Origin: Polyporus tsugae | Taxonomy: Eukaryota > Basidiomycota > Agaricomycetes > Polyporales > Polyporaceae | Length of the DNA stretch: 64,000 nt | Reading direction: 5' to 3' | NCBI GenBank assembly: GCA_024305745.1 | Contig: JAHRBS010000015.1 | Coordinates: 248,001 to 312,000 of the forward strand | In this document: piece after piece, positions 11,115 through 20,691 of the stretch | How positions within the stretch are numbered: position 1 is the stretch's first letter | How the letters are laid out: the number at the start of each line of letters is the position of its first letter | Notes under the pieces: model-generated | What the model was told of the DNA's origin: nothing | What the model saw: only the letters and a program-made list of their open reading frames with translations | Databases searched by the model: none | Made by a program: the position numbers and the translations under genes

Positions 11115-13563
11115 TTACGGCGTCGCGCGGCCTGGCCACCTGGGGTAGAGCGAGCACTCGCGGACGGTGTAGCGGTTGGCGAGCCAAGCGAGAAGACGCT
11201 ACAAGCACAAGTGGTCAGTAATGCTCAACAAACGCAATCCACAAGCTTACCTCGACACCAAGCCCGTATCCCCCATGCTCGCACGTCCCATACTTACGCT
11301 GGTCCGTGTACCAGTAGTACGGCTCCGCGTCGATGCCCTCCCGCTTGTACGCCGCGAGCATCTCCTCCGCGTCCGCGATCCTCATCGACCCGCCCACGAT
11401 CTCCCCGACGCCGGGCATCAGCAGGTCGCAGCTCTCCGTGAACGTCGCCGCACCCTGGCCCTGCTCGCCGTCGGTCTTGATCTTCTTCATGTAGAACGCC
11501 TTCAGCTCCGCCGGGAACCCGTGCAGGAACACCGGCCGCGCGAGGATGTCCGTCATCCGCCGCTCCGCCGCCTCCGCGATGTCGTCGCCGACCTTGTGCT
11601 CGACCATGACCGGGTTCCCCTGCTCGTCCTTGACGACGTTGCCCTCCGCGTCCTCGGCCTCGTGCTTGATGTCGTGCTCGTTGAGCCACTTGATCGCGTC
11701 GACGTACGACAGGCGGAGGAACGGCCGCTCGGGCTTCACGAAGCCGGAGTTGAGCTGCTTAATGAGCGCCGCGGCGGCGGGGTCGGCGAGCAGCCGGTCG
11801 ACGGTCTCGCAGATGATCGCCTCGATGTGCGTCATGAGGTCGTCGAACGTGATGAACGCGAGCTCGGCCTCGAGGTGCGTGTACTCGGCGAGGTGCCGGC
11901 GCGTGTGCGAATTCTCGGCGCGGAACGACTCCTGGACGCAGAAGACGTCGCCAAGCGATGGCAGGCACGTCTCGAGGTAGAGCTGCGAGGACTGCGTGAG
12001 GAACGCAGGCTGGCTGTAGTAGTCGAGCTTGAAGAGCGTTGCGCCACCCTCCACCTGCGTCTGAACGAGACATGGTGGTGTGACCTCAAGCAGATCGTGC
12101 GAGGTGAGGGACGCACGGAAGCCAGCGAGGAGCGCGGCGCGAAGCTTGAGGACGGCGGAGGCCGTCTCTCCACGGAGGACAAGATGGCGGAGGTCCGCTT
12201 GGATGGAGGGGTCGGATTTCTAGACGCGTTGAGTTGAGCATCAGGTCGTGTGCCGTAGTTTATAGGACTCGTAGGAAGGACACGGTTCAGGTAAACCCGG
12301 CTCAAAGACGAGTATGGGTTGAGGTAAGGTCCGCCCGACCAAAACCCGCACTCGACGGGGCCACCTCCATGGGGGAAAGGGTGGTCGCGACAGTAGCAGA
12401 ACCGCCGCATCATGATTTCCGTCAATGAGGCATTATTCAAGAGCATGCCACTCAATGGCAGGTCAGAATGCTTCGTCCCGGCTACTGGGAAGGTGATGGT
12501 GTAATGAGTCTGAATATCCTTACCGCCCTACGTCGCAACGACTGTAAATGTCTTTGTACTCAACGGTACTCTTTGCAATCGGCGTAGCTTTACGATAGTC
12601 GCGGCGGGTGACAGTCGAAGTATTCAAAACCATTTGGCCATAATGTATGGCATAATATTCTGTCGTCTGCTGTGCAAGTGCTTTATGGGCGTACTTATGC
12701 TTCATGCACATGCACGGTGCAGGTATGTCCACGGGAACGGCCGAGGCCGGGAACGGCCGAGGCCAAAAATGCCAAAGCGGTGGCGAGGTTTCCCTTGTTT
12801 ATCTGTACAGTAATAGGAGGACTCACCTCGTTCAGGCGGTTGGTGAACGCCTCGTCTCCACCTGGTGCCGCGCCAAGCACTTTCCAGTAATCCACCACCA
12901 GCTCATGCCCGCCAGGCGCAGTTTGACCCTCGGGAACAACCTTCAGTGTTCCGGCGACTTCGATTGTCGACTCGAGTGTGAGGGTGAGAGCTTCGTAGGT
13001 CTGCGCGACCTGCCCGGAGAGTACACACTGGAGATAGCCGGTACCGTCGCGGAGGACGATGAAGATGATCTCCTTCTGGTCCCGAAGACGATGCACCCAT
13101 CCAGACGTGCGGATGCGTTGCGTGCGGAGGGGAGTGAGGTTCGCGATCTTCGCCTGCAACGACACAAGGGCCGGGGTTCGGTCGCGCACACGAGTTGAGA
13201 TGGGGCGGACGTGCGCACCTTGGTCGCCTTGGGCAGGCTGGGGTCCTCCTGGAGGACGATCTTCTTGCTCTCCTCGAGCTTCTTCTCTTTGCGCTCCCGC
13301 GCGTCTGCCTTCTCCTTGGCCTCGCGCTGCGCGAGCTCCTCCGCCTTCTTCTTTTTCTTCTCGATCCCGTCCGCACCCTTCTTCGCCTTCTTCAGCGCGG
13401 ACTGCGTTGGCTCGTCGTAAGGGGTGTTGGCGTCCTTGCGGATCTGGAAGGGGCCGTCGGGGTGGGTATAGAGGGCGAACGCGAGGGACTGGTAAGGCGC
13501 CTCCGGGGTGCCCTTGCCCGTCTCGTCTGAGCCTGTGGCCTCATCGACGTGAATCAGAGCCAT
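11115..13563 (-). CDS. Cytosolic asparaginyl-tRNA synthetase
   Basis: Four exons, 13563-13219, 13153-12827, 12219-11251 and 11198-11115, join in phase to 574 residues. The enzyme charges tRNA-Asn with asparagine in the cytosol. The N-terminus has a Lys/Glu-rich helical extension (about 55-115) as in eukaryotic cytosolic forms. Next is an OB-fold anticodon domain (RIRTSGWVHRLRDQKEIIFI) and a class II catalytic domain: motif 2 around FRAENSHTRRHLAEYTHLEA, and motif 3 GGYGLGVERLLAWLANRYTV near the end, with the usual C-terminal LYPRWPGR. The intron at 12826-12220 is 607 nt against 52-65 nt for the others and contains repeat-like sequence. The start at 13563 faces the Erv2-like gene at 14013 across about 450 nt. 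Confidence 0.96.
12733..12764. repeat. Tandem duplication of a 16-nt unit inside an AsnRS intron
   Basis: GGGAACGGCCGAGGCC occurs twice head to tail at 12733-12748 and 12749-12764. It lies in the oversized 607-nt intron. Confidence 0.9.
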
Positions 13564-14012
13564 GGTGGGTGTATGCGCTGTTTGAAGAGGCCGCAAGCGT
13601 GTTTTATGTTAGGTGAAGGAGTCAGAAATGCGTGGGATGCTGGTGGTAGTGACTCACTGAGATGTGCGCTGCTAGAATGGGTTCGTGCTAAATCCGATAA
13701 AAGCCCTCGGCTTATCTACGCGAGATTTCCCCGGCCGGCTGGTGGGCGGTTTACCTTGTAATGTCCGCAAGGTTGGTAGTCTCCTTCAAAGCGCTAGACT
13801 GGCTGCGATGGAGGTCGAGGTGCTATCGCGATGCACGAGGAGGAGTGCGCACAAGCGAACGTCCTGGAGGTCGAGTCAGGACTGGACCCAGGGCGCGCGA
13901 GATCGCGGACGGCCTGGTCGCGACGCGCAGGCGCTCAACGGGAGTTTCACCTGTCTGGCATCTGCCACGAGCACTGCCGGCCACGACGCTTCTCTCCTCA
14001 CCGTTCCTCACG
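13564..14012. promoter_or_regulatory. Divergent promoter region shared by AsnRS and Erv2-like genes
   Basis: About 450 nt separate two divergent start codons, so both promoters must lie here or nearby. No clear TATA box was found. This is inferred from gene layout only. Confidence 0.45.
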
Positions 14013-15014
14013 ATGATCATGCTCACTCGGTTCAGCAAAGCGTTCCTCTTTACCGTCTTTGCCCTTGTATGTCCCGCTGGGTATCAGAGTCGACTTGCTT
14101 GCTGACCAGCCGTCGGTCGGCTGACCTTTCCTCGCGTCAGTTCCTCCTCGGGTCGCTCGCCCTACTGCATCCGCCATCCCGAACGTACGTGGATACATGG
14201 ACGGGGGACTTCCTCGGAGAAGGGGGAATGATGCCCATCCTATCACCGGCACAGGGAGCGAAGGGCCAAGTAATCATGCCGAAGCTAGGAAACGCTACTG
14301 CAAAGTGAGTTCATCATTGTTCTGCGGCAGTCCAACCGGGGAGCCTACATGAATACAGGGCAGAGCTGGGTCGGGCGACTTGGAAACTACTGTGAGTGGT
14401 TATTCTTCTCTTTCGGTGTGTGGCGCTCACAGGCCACCATAACGGCAGACATACCATGACACTCCGGTTTCCCGACGTACGTTCGCCTCACCCGCGCATC
14501 CACCGGTTCGAGTCTTAGTTGCCATCTATCATACCAGGAACCCAAACAAGATGAGCGCGATGCTCTTGACAACTACTTTCACCTCATGTCCCGTCTATAC
14601 CCCTGCGGAGAGTGCGCCGCCGAATTCCAGAAGCTACTGAAGAAGTACCCGCCACAGGTGCGTTATGATCCCCTCCGCGCATGGTCCTTCTCTAAACACA
14701 TGATTTGCACGTAGACGTCGTCGAGGAGAGCAGCGGCCACATGGTAAGCCATCTCGTTCTCTATGCGCCATGTCCCCTTCCGTTCTTCATGCCTCAATCT
14801 GCGCATCAGGCTCTGCTTCCTGCATAACCAAGTCAACGAGCGGCTCAAGAAGCCTGAGTTCGATTGTGCCAACCTCGATTCGACGTACGACTGCGGTTGT
14901 GGAGACCCTCCGCTCAACCCGAAGACCGCTCATGGCGCCAGCGATCCTATGGATCTCGAGCGCGACCCGAGCAAAGACAACTCCGCGAAGGGTCTGGTAA
15001 AGGGTGGCAGATAG
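14013..15014 (+). CDS. ERV2: FAD-linked sulfhydryl oxidase, Erv2 type
   Basis: Seven exons join in phase to 210 residues: 14013-14066, 14141-14304, 14359-14391, 14449-14476, 14538-14657, 14715-14743, 14810-15014. The N-terminus is a signal anchor (about residues 5-27, including FLFTVFALFLLGSLALL), fitting the endoplasmic reticulum. The Erv/ALR domain begins at GRATWKLLHTMTLRFPD and carries the active-site pair in YPCGECAAEF; WLCFLHNQVNERL matches the flavin-binding helix region. The C-terminal tail has C-G-C (TYDCGCGDPP), the form of the shuttle disulfide in yeast Erv2, which separates it from mitochondrial Erv1. It should oxidise thiols and pass electrons to oxygen, supporting disulfide formation. 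Exons of 28, 29 and 33 nt are notably small. Confidence 0.93.
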
Positions 15015-15506
15015 TTGATGTCCCCGGGCTGGATGACGCAGTACAATAGTAGATGGTGAGCGCATCTGTGTCTAGATTATTTAATATTTGCTGTTGTTCT
15101 TTGGGTGGATGGTTGTCATTTTTATTGTACGACTGCTCTCAACGCTAATGGACCAGTCTTGCGCGAGTTCCTTCACACCTTGCAACCCCTACGACTTGGT
15201 CTCCTACTAGCACATCCTGCGTCCCGACCTTTGGCAAGTCAACTCTCTCGCTCGATGATGCTCTAGTTCTCGGCCCGCCGGGGCTAGTGGAGGCGGAGTT
15301 CCAGTCCAGCCACGCGATGACTAAAACCCAGAGCAGATACGGCGTTCCCTTGCCCAATCGTCACTACTTTACTAATACTATTGGGCGTTGAGTATGGCAT
15401 AGATCTTAGATCTTATCTCTCGTTTTCTTGATCGAGATCTAATCTTCCCTCCCTCAACGCTTGTTTATTCACCTTCAACTCGGACCACCAAGCACGATAG
15501 CTCGGG
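15015..15506. other. Intergenic spacer between Erv2-like gene and DPH5
   Basis: About 490 nt between two genes on the same strand. It is AT-richer than the neighbouring exons near 15360-15430. No gene is supported. Confidence 0.5.
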
Positions 15507-16671
15507 ATGTTCTACATCATTGGCCTCGGCTTGTGCGATGAAAAGGATATCACTCTTCGCGGCTTGGAGGTAGGGAATTCGAGCATTATCTACAAGACAA
15601 TCCGCTGACGGCCTCCGCACCCAATCTCAGGCCGTAAAAGGCTCTTCTCGAGTGTATCTCGAGGCATACACCAGCATCCTGATGGTACAGAAAGAGCGAC
15701 TGGTGCGTCAATCTCATCAATCGGGGGTTTTTTATACCCCTTTGACTAACGTACCACGCAAGGAAGCATTCTACGGGAAGGAGCTGATCATCGCCGACCG
15801 TGACATGGTCGAGACTCAATCCGACGAAATCCTCCGTAACGCTGATACCGAAGACGTCTCGCTCCTCGTCGTCGGCGATCCATACGGGTAACCCCCTCCC
15901 ATGTCTTCCACCCGCATCTCCCTCGGCTGACCCACGCCTCGTTCCGTTCCAGCGCGACAACGCACACAGACATCGTCCTCCGCGCCCGCGCGCTCAACAT
16001 CCCGACGCGGGTCGTCCACAACGCGTCGATCATGAACGCGATCGGCGCGTGCGGCCTACAGCTGTACAACTTCGGGCAGACCGTCTCGCTCGTGTTCTTC
16101 ACGGACAGCTGGCGCCCGGACAGCTTCTACGACCGCATCCGCGAGAACGCGGACCTCGGGATGCACACCCTCGTCCTGCTCGACATCAAGGTCAAGGAGC
16201 AGAGCGAGGAGAACCTCGCCAGGTCCGTCCTCTACTCTCTCTCTTCCCCTCATTGACCCTTCTCTCCCTTTATTCTCTGCTTGCGCGCATGTCCGTGGAT
16301 GAAGCTGACGATCGCGAGGATACAGGGGACGGAAGATCTACGAGCCCCCGCGATACATGTCGATCCCGCAGGCCGTCTCGCAGCTCGTCGAAGTCGAGGC
16401 CTCCCGCCAGTCCGGTACCCTCACCCCAGACTCGACGCTCGCGATCGCGCTCTCACGTGTCGGTGGCGGCCCTGACGAGCGCATCGTCGCTGGGACGCTC
16501 GACGAGTTGCTCGCACAGCCTCCGGAGGTGTATGGGGAGCCGCTCCATAGTCTCATTGTGGTTGGCAAGCGGGTGCACCACCTCGAGGTCCAGTACGCGG
16601 AGCGGTTCGCTGTGAATAGGGAGACGTGGCGAGACGTGGCGAAGAGGGTGTATGGGTGTACGTTGGACTAA
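15507..16671 (+). CDS. DPH5: Diphthine methyl ester synthase (diphthamide pathway methyltransferase)
   Basis: Five exons, 15507-15569, 15631-15702, 15763-15887, 15953-16222 and 16326-16671, give 291 residues, close to the usual Dph5 length. The protein opens with [20 protein letters not shown], the conserved start of this SAM-dependent tetrapyrrole-methylase-like family. [20 protein letters not shown] and [20 protein letters not shown] match the cofactor-binding core. The enzyme methylates the modified His of elongation factor 2 during diphthamide synthesis, in the cytosol. The final exon codes for [20 protein letters not shown] and [15 protein letters not shown], also conserved. I see no lesion. 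A 10-nt direct repeat (gagacgtggc twice) near 16621 lies in coding sequence. Confidence 0.95.
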
Positions 16672-17174
16672 GAGTAGGGCCAGATTACCGAAGAAGGCTT
16701 CGATGCCAACTGTAAGACAAATAAGTAACGCCGATAGTACTAAGCATAATGCAAATACGTTGACATGTGCCGCCGGCACTTGAGGGCGAGTAGAGACTAC
16801 ATGCAATGGTACCGGATAAGCCAGGGGCAGTGCCGCTTTGTGCAAGATAGCCTGTGTCCTGGTTCGCCGCATATAACCACCGATCACTAACCCCCTGACC
16901 CCAACACTCACATGGGCACCTGGGTTGCGCTGCTTCGCGGGAAAATGTACATTTCTTGTGAACATTGCGTATGACAAACGTGAGCTGGTAAACTTCAGCG
17001 GCCGCTAGTTCGGAAGAGGAGATCGTGGTGGCAAATTATCGTCGGAATTTGCATACTCATTCTGAGCCGATTGTTCTGTGCAACTTCAGTCATGATCAGT
17101 CTCGCAGGAAGTCATCGTCGGATAGGAGCTTAGCTTGAGGTAGTACTTACCTGCAAGAATTTTATACGCAGACA

Positions 17175-17395
17175 TCGAAGCATGTCTCCGACTGGTACAC
17201 AAGCCAGTTGCGTCCAGTAGTCATCGTACAAGGGTATCATTCCTTCTCTCTCTCGAATCTCTAAACGGACTTCACAGTACGAAGCTGGCTCGACACGAGC
17301 CGCGATGGGTATAAGTATGATCTTTACACCTACGTACCTCTCGCCCTCATCCTCCGCCTTCCTCTCCACCCCAATCATCAGCACCAGCCCCCTCG
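17175..17395 (-). pseudogene. Inverted partial copy of the 3' end of the aaRS-like gene at 18620
   Basis: The minus strand here closely matches the plus strand from about 20090 to 20275, the last codons and 3' flank of the orphan gene. Translated, it reads MIGVERKAEDEGER against VIGVKRKAEDEGER in the intact gene. Similarity continues past the stop codon into non-coding sequence (TACCCATCGCGGCTCG, CGAGCCAGCTT, GTCCGTTTAGAGATTC, CCTTGTACGATGA), with a roughly 20-nt insertion near the far end. Because the match includes 3' flank and lacks the rest of the gene, this is a DNA-level partial duplication in inverted orientation, not a functional gene. Confidence 0.85.
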
Positions 17396-18134
17396 ATGCG
17401 CGACAGTACGCTGCTGACTCGCTGGCCCTGCAAGCCCCGAGACGAACTGTGTTGCGACGTACGGTATCCGCCTCAGGTTGGACGGTGCCTGACAAGTGCC
17501 TGGGACACTGGCTTGGGGTGAGAAGACCGCGTGGGTTGCTGGCACTCCCGCTCACTCCCGCGAGCATCCTCGGAGCGGAGTTTGCGAGGATCTATTAGTG
17601 GATAATCACCTTCTTGATCGCCGAATCTCTTGCACCGCAACCGCGTAAGTATTTTCGTCCACATCCGCCCACCGCCGGCAGTCCCCTATGCCCTCCCTGT
17701 GCCCTCCTATGCCACTGCAGGGAAATACAAACGCTCATGACTTTCCCGACTGATCTCAGTGCTGGCGCTTTAGCGGGCCTTGAGTGGTGAACTTGCCGCT
17801 GTAGATGTCGAACCCACTGTCGGGTTCGGCCTGTCATGTAGCTACGTACTACATGCGAACATTCCTTCCAACGAGCGACACGTACGAGAGATCGTCTTCT
17901 GGCTGACTTCTAGCGCGAGGCTGTGCGCATAAAAGCACAAAGATTACAACCTGAAACGCTTGTGGTCCATGGACCTGCCTCATGAAGGCAAACATCCTCC
18001 CAACATTGATCTAAGGTGACTGAGTCAATATGATAATGCTTCGAGCCCGCGGCACCGACCTGCAATATGTGCATGGGCAACGACTTACTGTACTAGTACA
18101 TAATACTTCCTGGCAGTGGCAGGCGGCTGAGTCC

Positions 18135-18152
18135 GCGGTGCTGCAGCACCGC
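18135..18152. repeat. Perfect 18-bp palindrome
   Basis: GCGGTGCTGCAGCACCGC equals its own reverse complement. It lies about 470 nt upstream of the aaRS-like gene. It could be a dimeric protein site or a small hairpin; role unknown. Confidence 0.6.
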
Positions 18153-18439
18153 AGTCGGTCGCGTGGCTTGGCTTTAAATTTGTGTGGTGGCCATATGAAT
18201 GGACGTCGCCAGGATAATCGAGGGCATGTATGTAGGGAGAAAGGGCGATGTACATGTGGACAATTGGGAGATGGGGAGCGTGATTAATATTAGGGAGGAT
18301 TAGGGGAGCCAACTTCCAAGTCCGGATCCGAGTCCGTGGGAGGGTGGGCGACGCGTCGCGTCGATCGCGTACGTCCATCATGTATCTCGCACTCCGGAAC
18401 AATATTCCCTTTGATATTTGGCCTTGTCCGGTGAAACGG

Positions 18440-18446
18440 TATAAAG
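18440..18446 (+). promoter_or_regulatory. Possible TATA box of the aaRS-like gene
   Basis: TATAAAG lies about 175 nt before the ATG at 18620 and is followed by a CT-rich leader. Position and sequence suit a fungal TATA element; transcript start data are lacking. Confidence 0.4.
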
Positions 18447-18619
18447 GGAAGCGACGGATACTAGCTCACGGTCTGCCCTCAGGCTCCCCCAGAGTACTCC
18501 TAACCTCAACACCGCGAACAAACCCTCCCTTTCTCCTCCACCTTCCTCATCTCCGGATCCTCCACTCCTCGAGCTCCCTCTTCTCCTCACACCCATCAAA
18601 TTCTCATCCTCTTCTCACA

Positions 18620-20149
18620 ATGAGATCTGGCCGGCTCGTTCAGGACCTTTCCTCCTCGAAGCCCCCAGGCGATCCGTACTTCCGTGCAGAACACGACGGC
18701 GTCGTCCATTTCCCCCTCGGCGCCGCCTCCTACATCTACGAGAAGGAGTTCTCCAAGCCCAAGCTCCGCGAACTCGGTCTCATTCCCCCTTCAGCACACT
18801 TCCCGCACCGCCGCAACACTTCCTCCACTACTCCTTCGCCCCCAAACGGCTCAACGGAATTACGCCCACAGCCAAACCCCCTGCCCGAGGACGTCGACTC
18901 GGACTCCGGCATCTCCCTAACTCCCGAGCCCGCCTCCCAGTCAACGAGCACCCTGATCATCCACATCGGTGCCCAGCCGAACAATAGCCCCCACGCGGGC
19001 ACCATCGTCACCTTCGCGCTGGCCTTCCTCGTCGCCCGTGCCATGAAGCGCGAGTATGCCACGCTCCGTGCCCGCGCCGCCGCCGAGCACATGGACCTCA
19101 CGGGTTGGGCTGACCGTCTCGACGTCCGGGTCCAGCTCGACCTAGTAGACACTGCGCCGGACTCGGCCAAGACGACGACGGGGCCCGACGGCATCGTCTA
19201 CCAGCGCTCGCACCGCTCGACGGGCGCGATGCGCACCTTCCTGCCCGACTACGACGCCCTCCTGGCCGAGCTGTCAGAGTTCATCGGTGGGGAGGTCGAG
19301 CATACTGTCACGTACCAGGACGCGCTCATGCGCGCGCCAGCCATGCGCGACGCCCTCCGCGCGATAACCATTGACCGCACGCGCCTCGCTCCAGAGCACG
19401 CGCCCCAGCGCGAGGCCCTAGCCATCCGCTGTGCGTGCCCCGCGCCCGACTGCGGCACCGCCGACAAGCACGGCATCCTCAACGAGTACGCAATGACGCC
19501 CGACAGCACGACGATCACGTTCCAATGCCCGACACATGGGCCGCACACTGTGCACCTCGAGGACCCCGACGAACGCGCACGCGTCGAGCTCAACACGCCC
19601 CTCCGCAACCTCGCCCGCACGCTCGTCTACATGGCCGACACCGTCGCCTCCCGACGACCCGATAGCGGCGGCCCTCCAGCGCGCGTGCACATGCGCGTCA
19701 CGGGCGCGGACTACGCGGGCGCATACCAAGAATCGATGCTCTTTCGGCCGCTCGCGCGCCTCGCCCCGCGCATGCGGCCCCCCTTGCCCCTCGACGAGGA
19801 CGGGGTGTGGCCGGTGTTCGTGTACGCGCCGCTGATCACAGACTGGTCCGGGGCGAAGCTGTCCAAGAGCCTATACGTGCGCGCGGAGGCGTATCGCTAC
19901 CTACGCGACGCGAGGCTGGACTGGCTGCTTGAGTTCCGCAGGATGAAGGACGAGGGGCGGGACCGCACGGTGCTGTATAGGATGGTCGAGACGTGGGTGG
20001 AGAACCCGACGATGCTGTTTTGTAGGAACTATAGTTTGGAGTACGTGGGGCTGATGTGTAAGGAGGCTGAGAGGGAGAAGCAGCTTGAGGCGGATGTGGT
20101 GCCGGTGATTGGGGTGAAGAGGAAGGCGGAGGATGAAGGCGAGAGGTAG
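18620..20149 (+). CDS. Orphan class I aminoacyl-tRNA-synthetase-like protein
   Basis: A single exon of 509 residues, unusual among its intron-rich neighbours. The ATG at 18620 sits in a good context (CACAATGAG) after a CT-rich leader. Residues 113-130 (II-HIGAQPNNSPHAGT) look like the HIGH signature of the Rossmann-type class I synthetase/nucleotidylyltransferase superfamily, and GAKLSKSLYV at 411-420 looks like the KMSKS loop. Between them C271, C273, C278 and C303 with H306 and H309 could form a zinc site. The overall plan recalls class I synthetases, but I cannot match it to any specificity and it lacks an obvious anticodon domain. The C-terminus is basic (GVKRKAEDEGER). ATP-dependent adenylation is inferred from motifs only; the substrate is unknown. 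Part of its 3' end is duplicated in inverted orientation near 17.2-17.4 kb. Confidence 0.85.
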   Translation: MRSGRLVQDLSSSKPPGDPYFRAEHDGVVHFPLGAASYIYEKEFSKPKLRELGLIPPSAHFPHRRNTSSTTPSPPNGSTELRPQPNPLPEDVDSDSGISLTPEPASQSTSTLIIHIGAQPNNSPHAGTIVTFALAFLVARAMKREYATLRARAAAEHMDLTGWADRLDVRVQLDLVDTAPDSAKTTTGPDGIVYQRSHRSTGAMRTFLPDYDALLAELSEFIGGEVEHTVTYQDALMRAPAMRDALRAITIDRTRLAPEHAPQREALAIRCACPAPDCGTADKHGILNEYAMTPDSTTITFQCPTHGPHTVHLEDPDERARVELNTPLRNLARTLVYMADTVASRRPDSGGPPARVHMRVTGADYAGAYQESMLFRPLARLAPRMRPPLPLDEDGVWPVFVYAPLITDWSGAKLSKSLYVRAEAYRYLRDARLDWLLEFRRMKDEGRDRTVLYRMVETWVENPTMLFCRNYSLEYVGLMCKEAEREKQLEADVVPVIGVKRKAEDEGER

Positions 20150-20691
20150 GTGTAAAGATATACCCATCGCGGCTCGATGTCGAGCCAGCTTGGTAGCTGT
20201 TGAGTCCGTTTAGAGATTCGGGAGAGAAGGAACGTATATCCTTGTACGATGACGCACCAGTCCGAGACATGCAGAGTGATGTTTGATGGTTCGATTATCG
20301 CACTGGTTTACATTATCTTCAGGTTGCTTGTGAGGACTATATGAAGACTTATTTCCGTGTATCAGTGGGTACGGGAGGAAAGCCCGAGAAGCACGACAAC
20401 ATGCCTTGTCAAATTGCGGTGGCCACCTCCTCCATCTCGTGGTCTGGGAGAGATGAACGATAAGTGTCGCAACTGCAGACAGTCGGTGCATTCGGTCTAG
20501 CGTTGGTGTTGAACTAGAGGATGCGCCGGATACCATCAGGAAGAGAAAGATAAACAATGCTACTAATCATCATATTGGCAGTGCGTGCGTATTGAACAAG
20601 CCCTGTCAGACGTCAAGTCCCAAGTTTAACCTCAACGACAACGCCAGCGAAAGACAAACGTGACAACTCACCCCCTTCACGCCGAAGTCGC
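20150..20691. other. Convergent intergenic spacer
   Basis: Between the 3' ends of the aaRS-like gene and the GH71 gene. The first about 125 nt are the parent copy of the 3' flank duplicated at 17175-17395. No gene is supported. Confidence 0.5.

Larger units (their letters stand above)
16672..18619. other. Intergenic region containing a broken inverted gene fragment
   Basis: About 1.9 kb without an intact gene. It holds the inverted fragment at 17175-17395 and a palindrome at 18135-18152, listed separately. Pyrimidine-rich sequence just upstream of 18620 suits a fungal promoter and 5' leader. Confidence 0.5.

Noticed and set aside
11176..12237. 353-codon plus-strand frame
   Set aside because: Antisense shadow of the third AsnRS exon; Arg/Leu/Val/Glu-rich pattern typical of the strand opposite a GC-rich gene.
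14505..14520. tRNA B-box-like GGTTCGAGTC
   Set aside because: It lies inside an Erv2 intron without a matching A box or cloverleaf.
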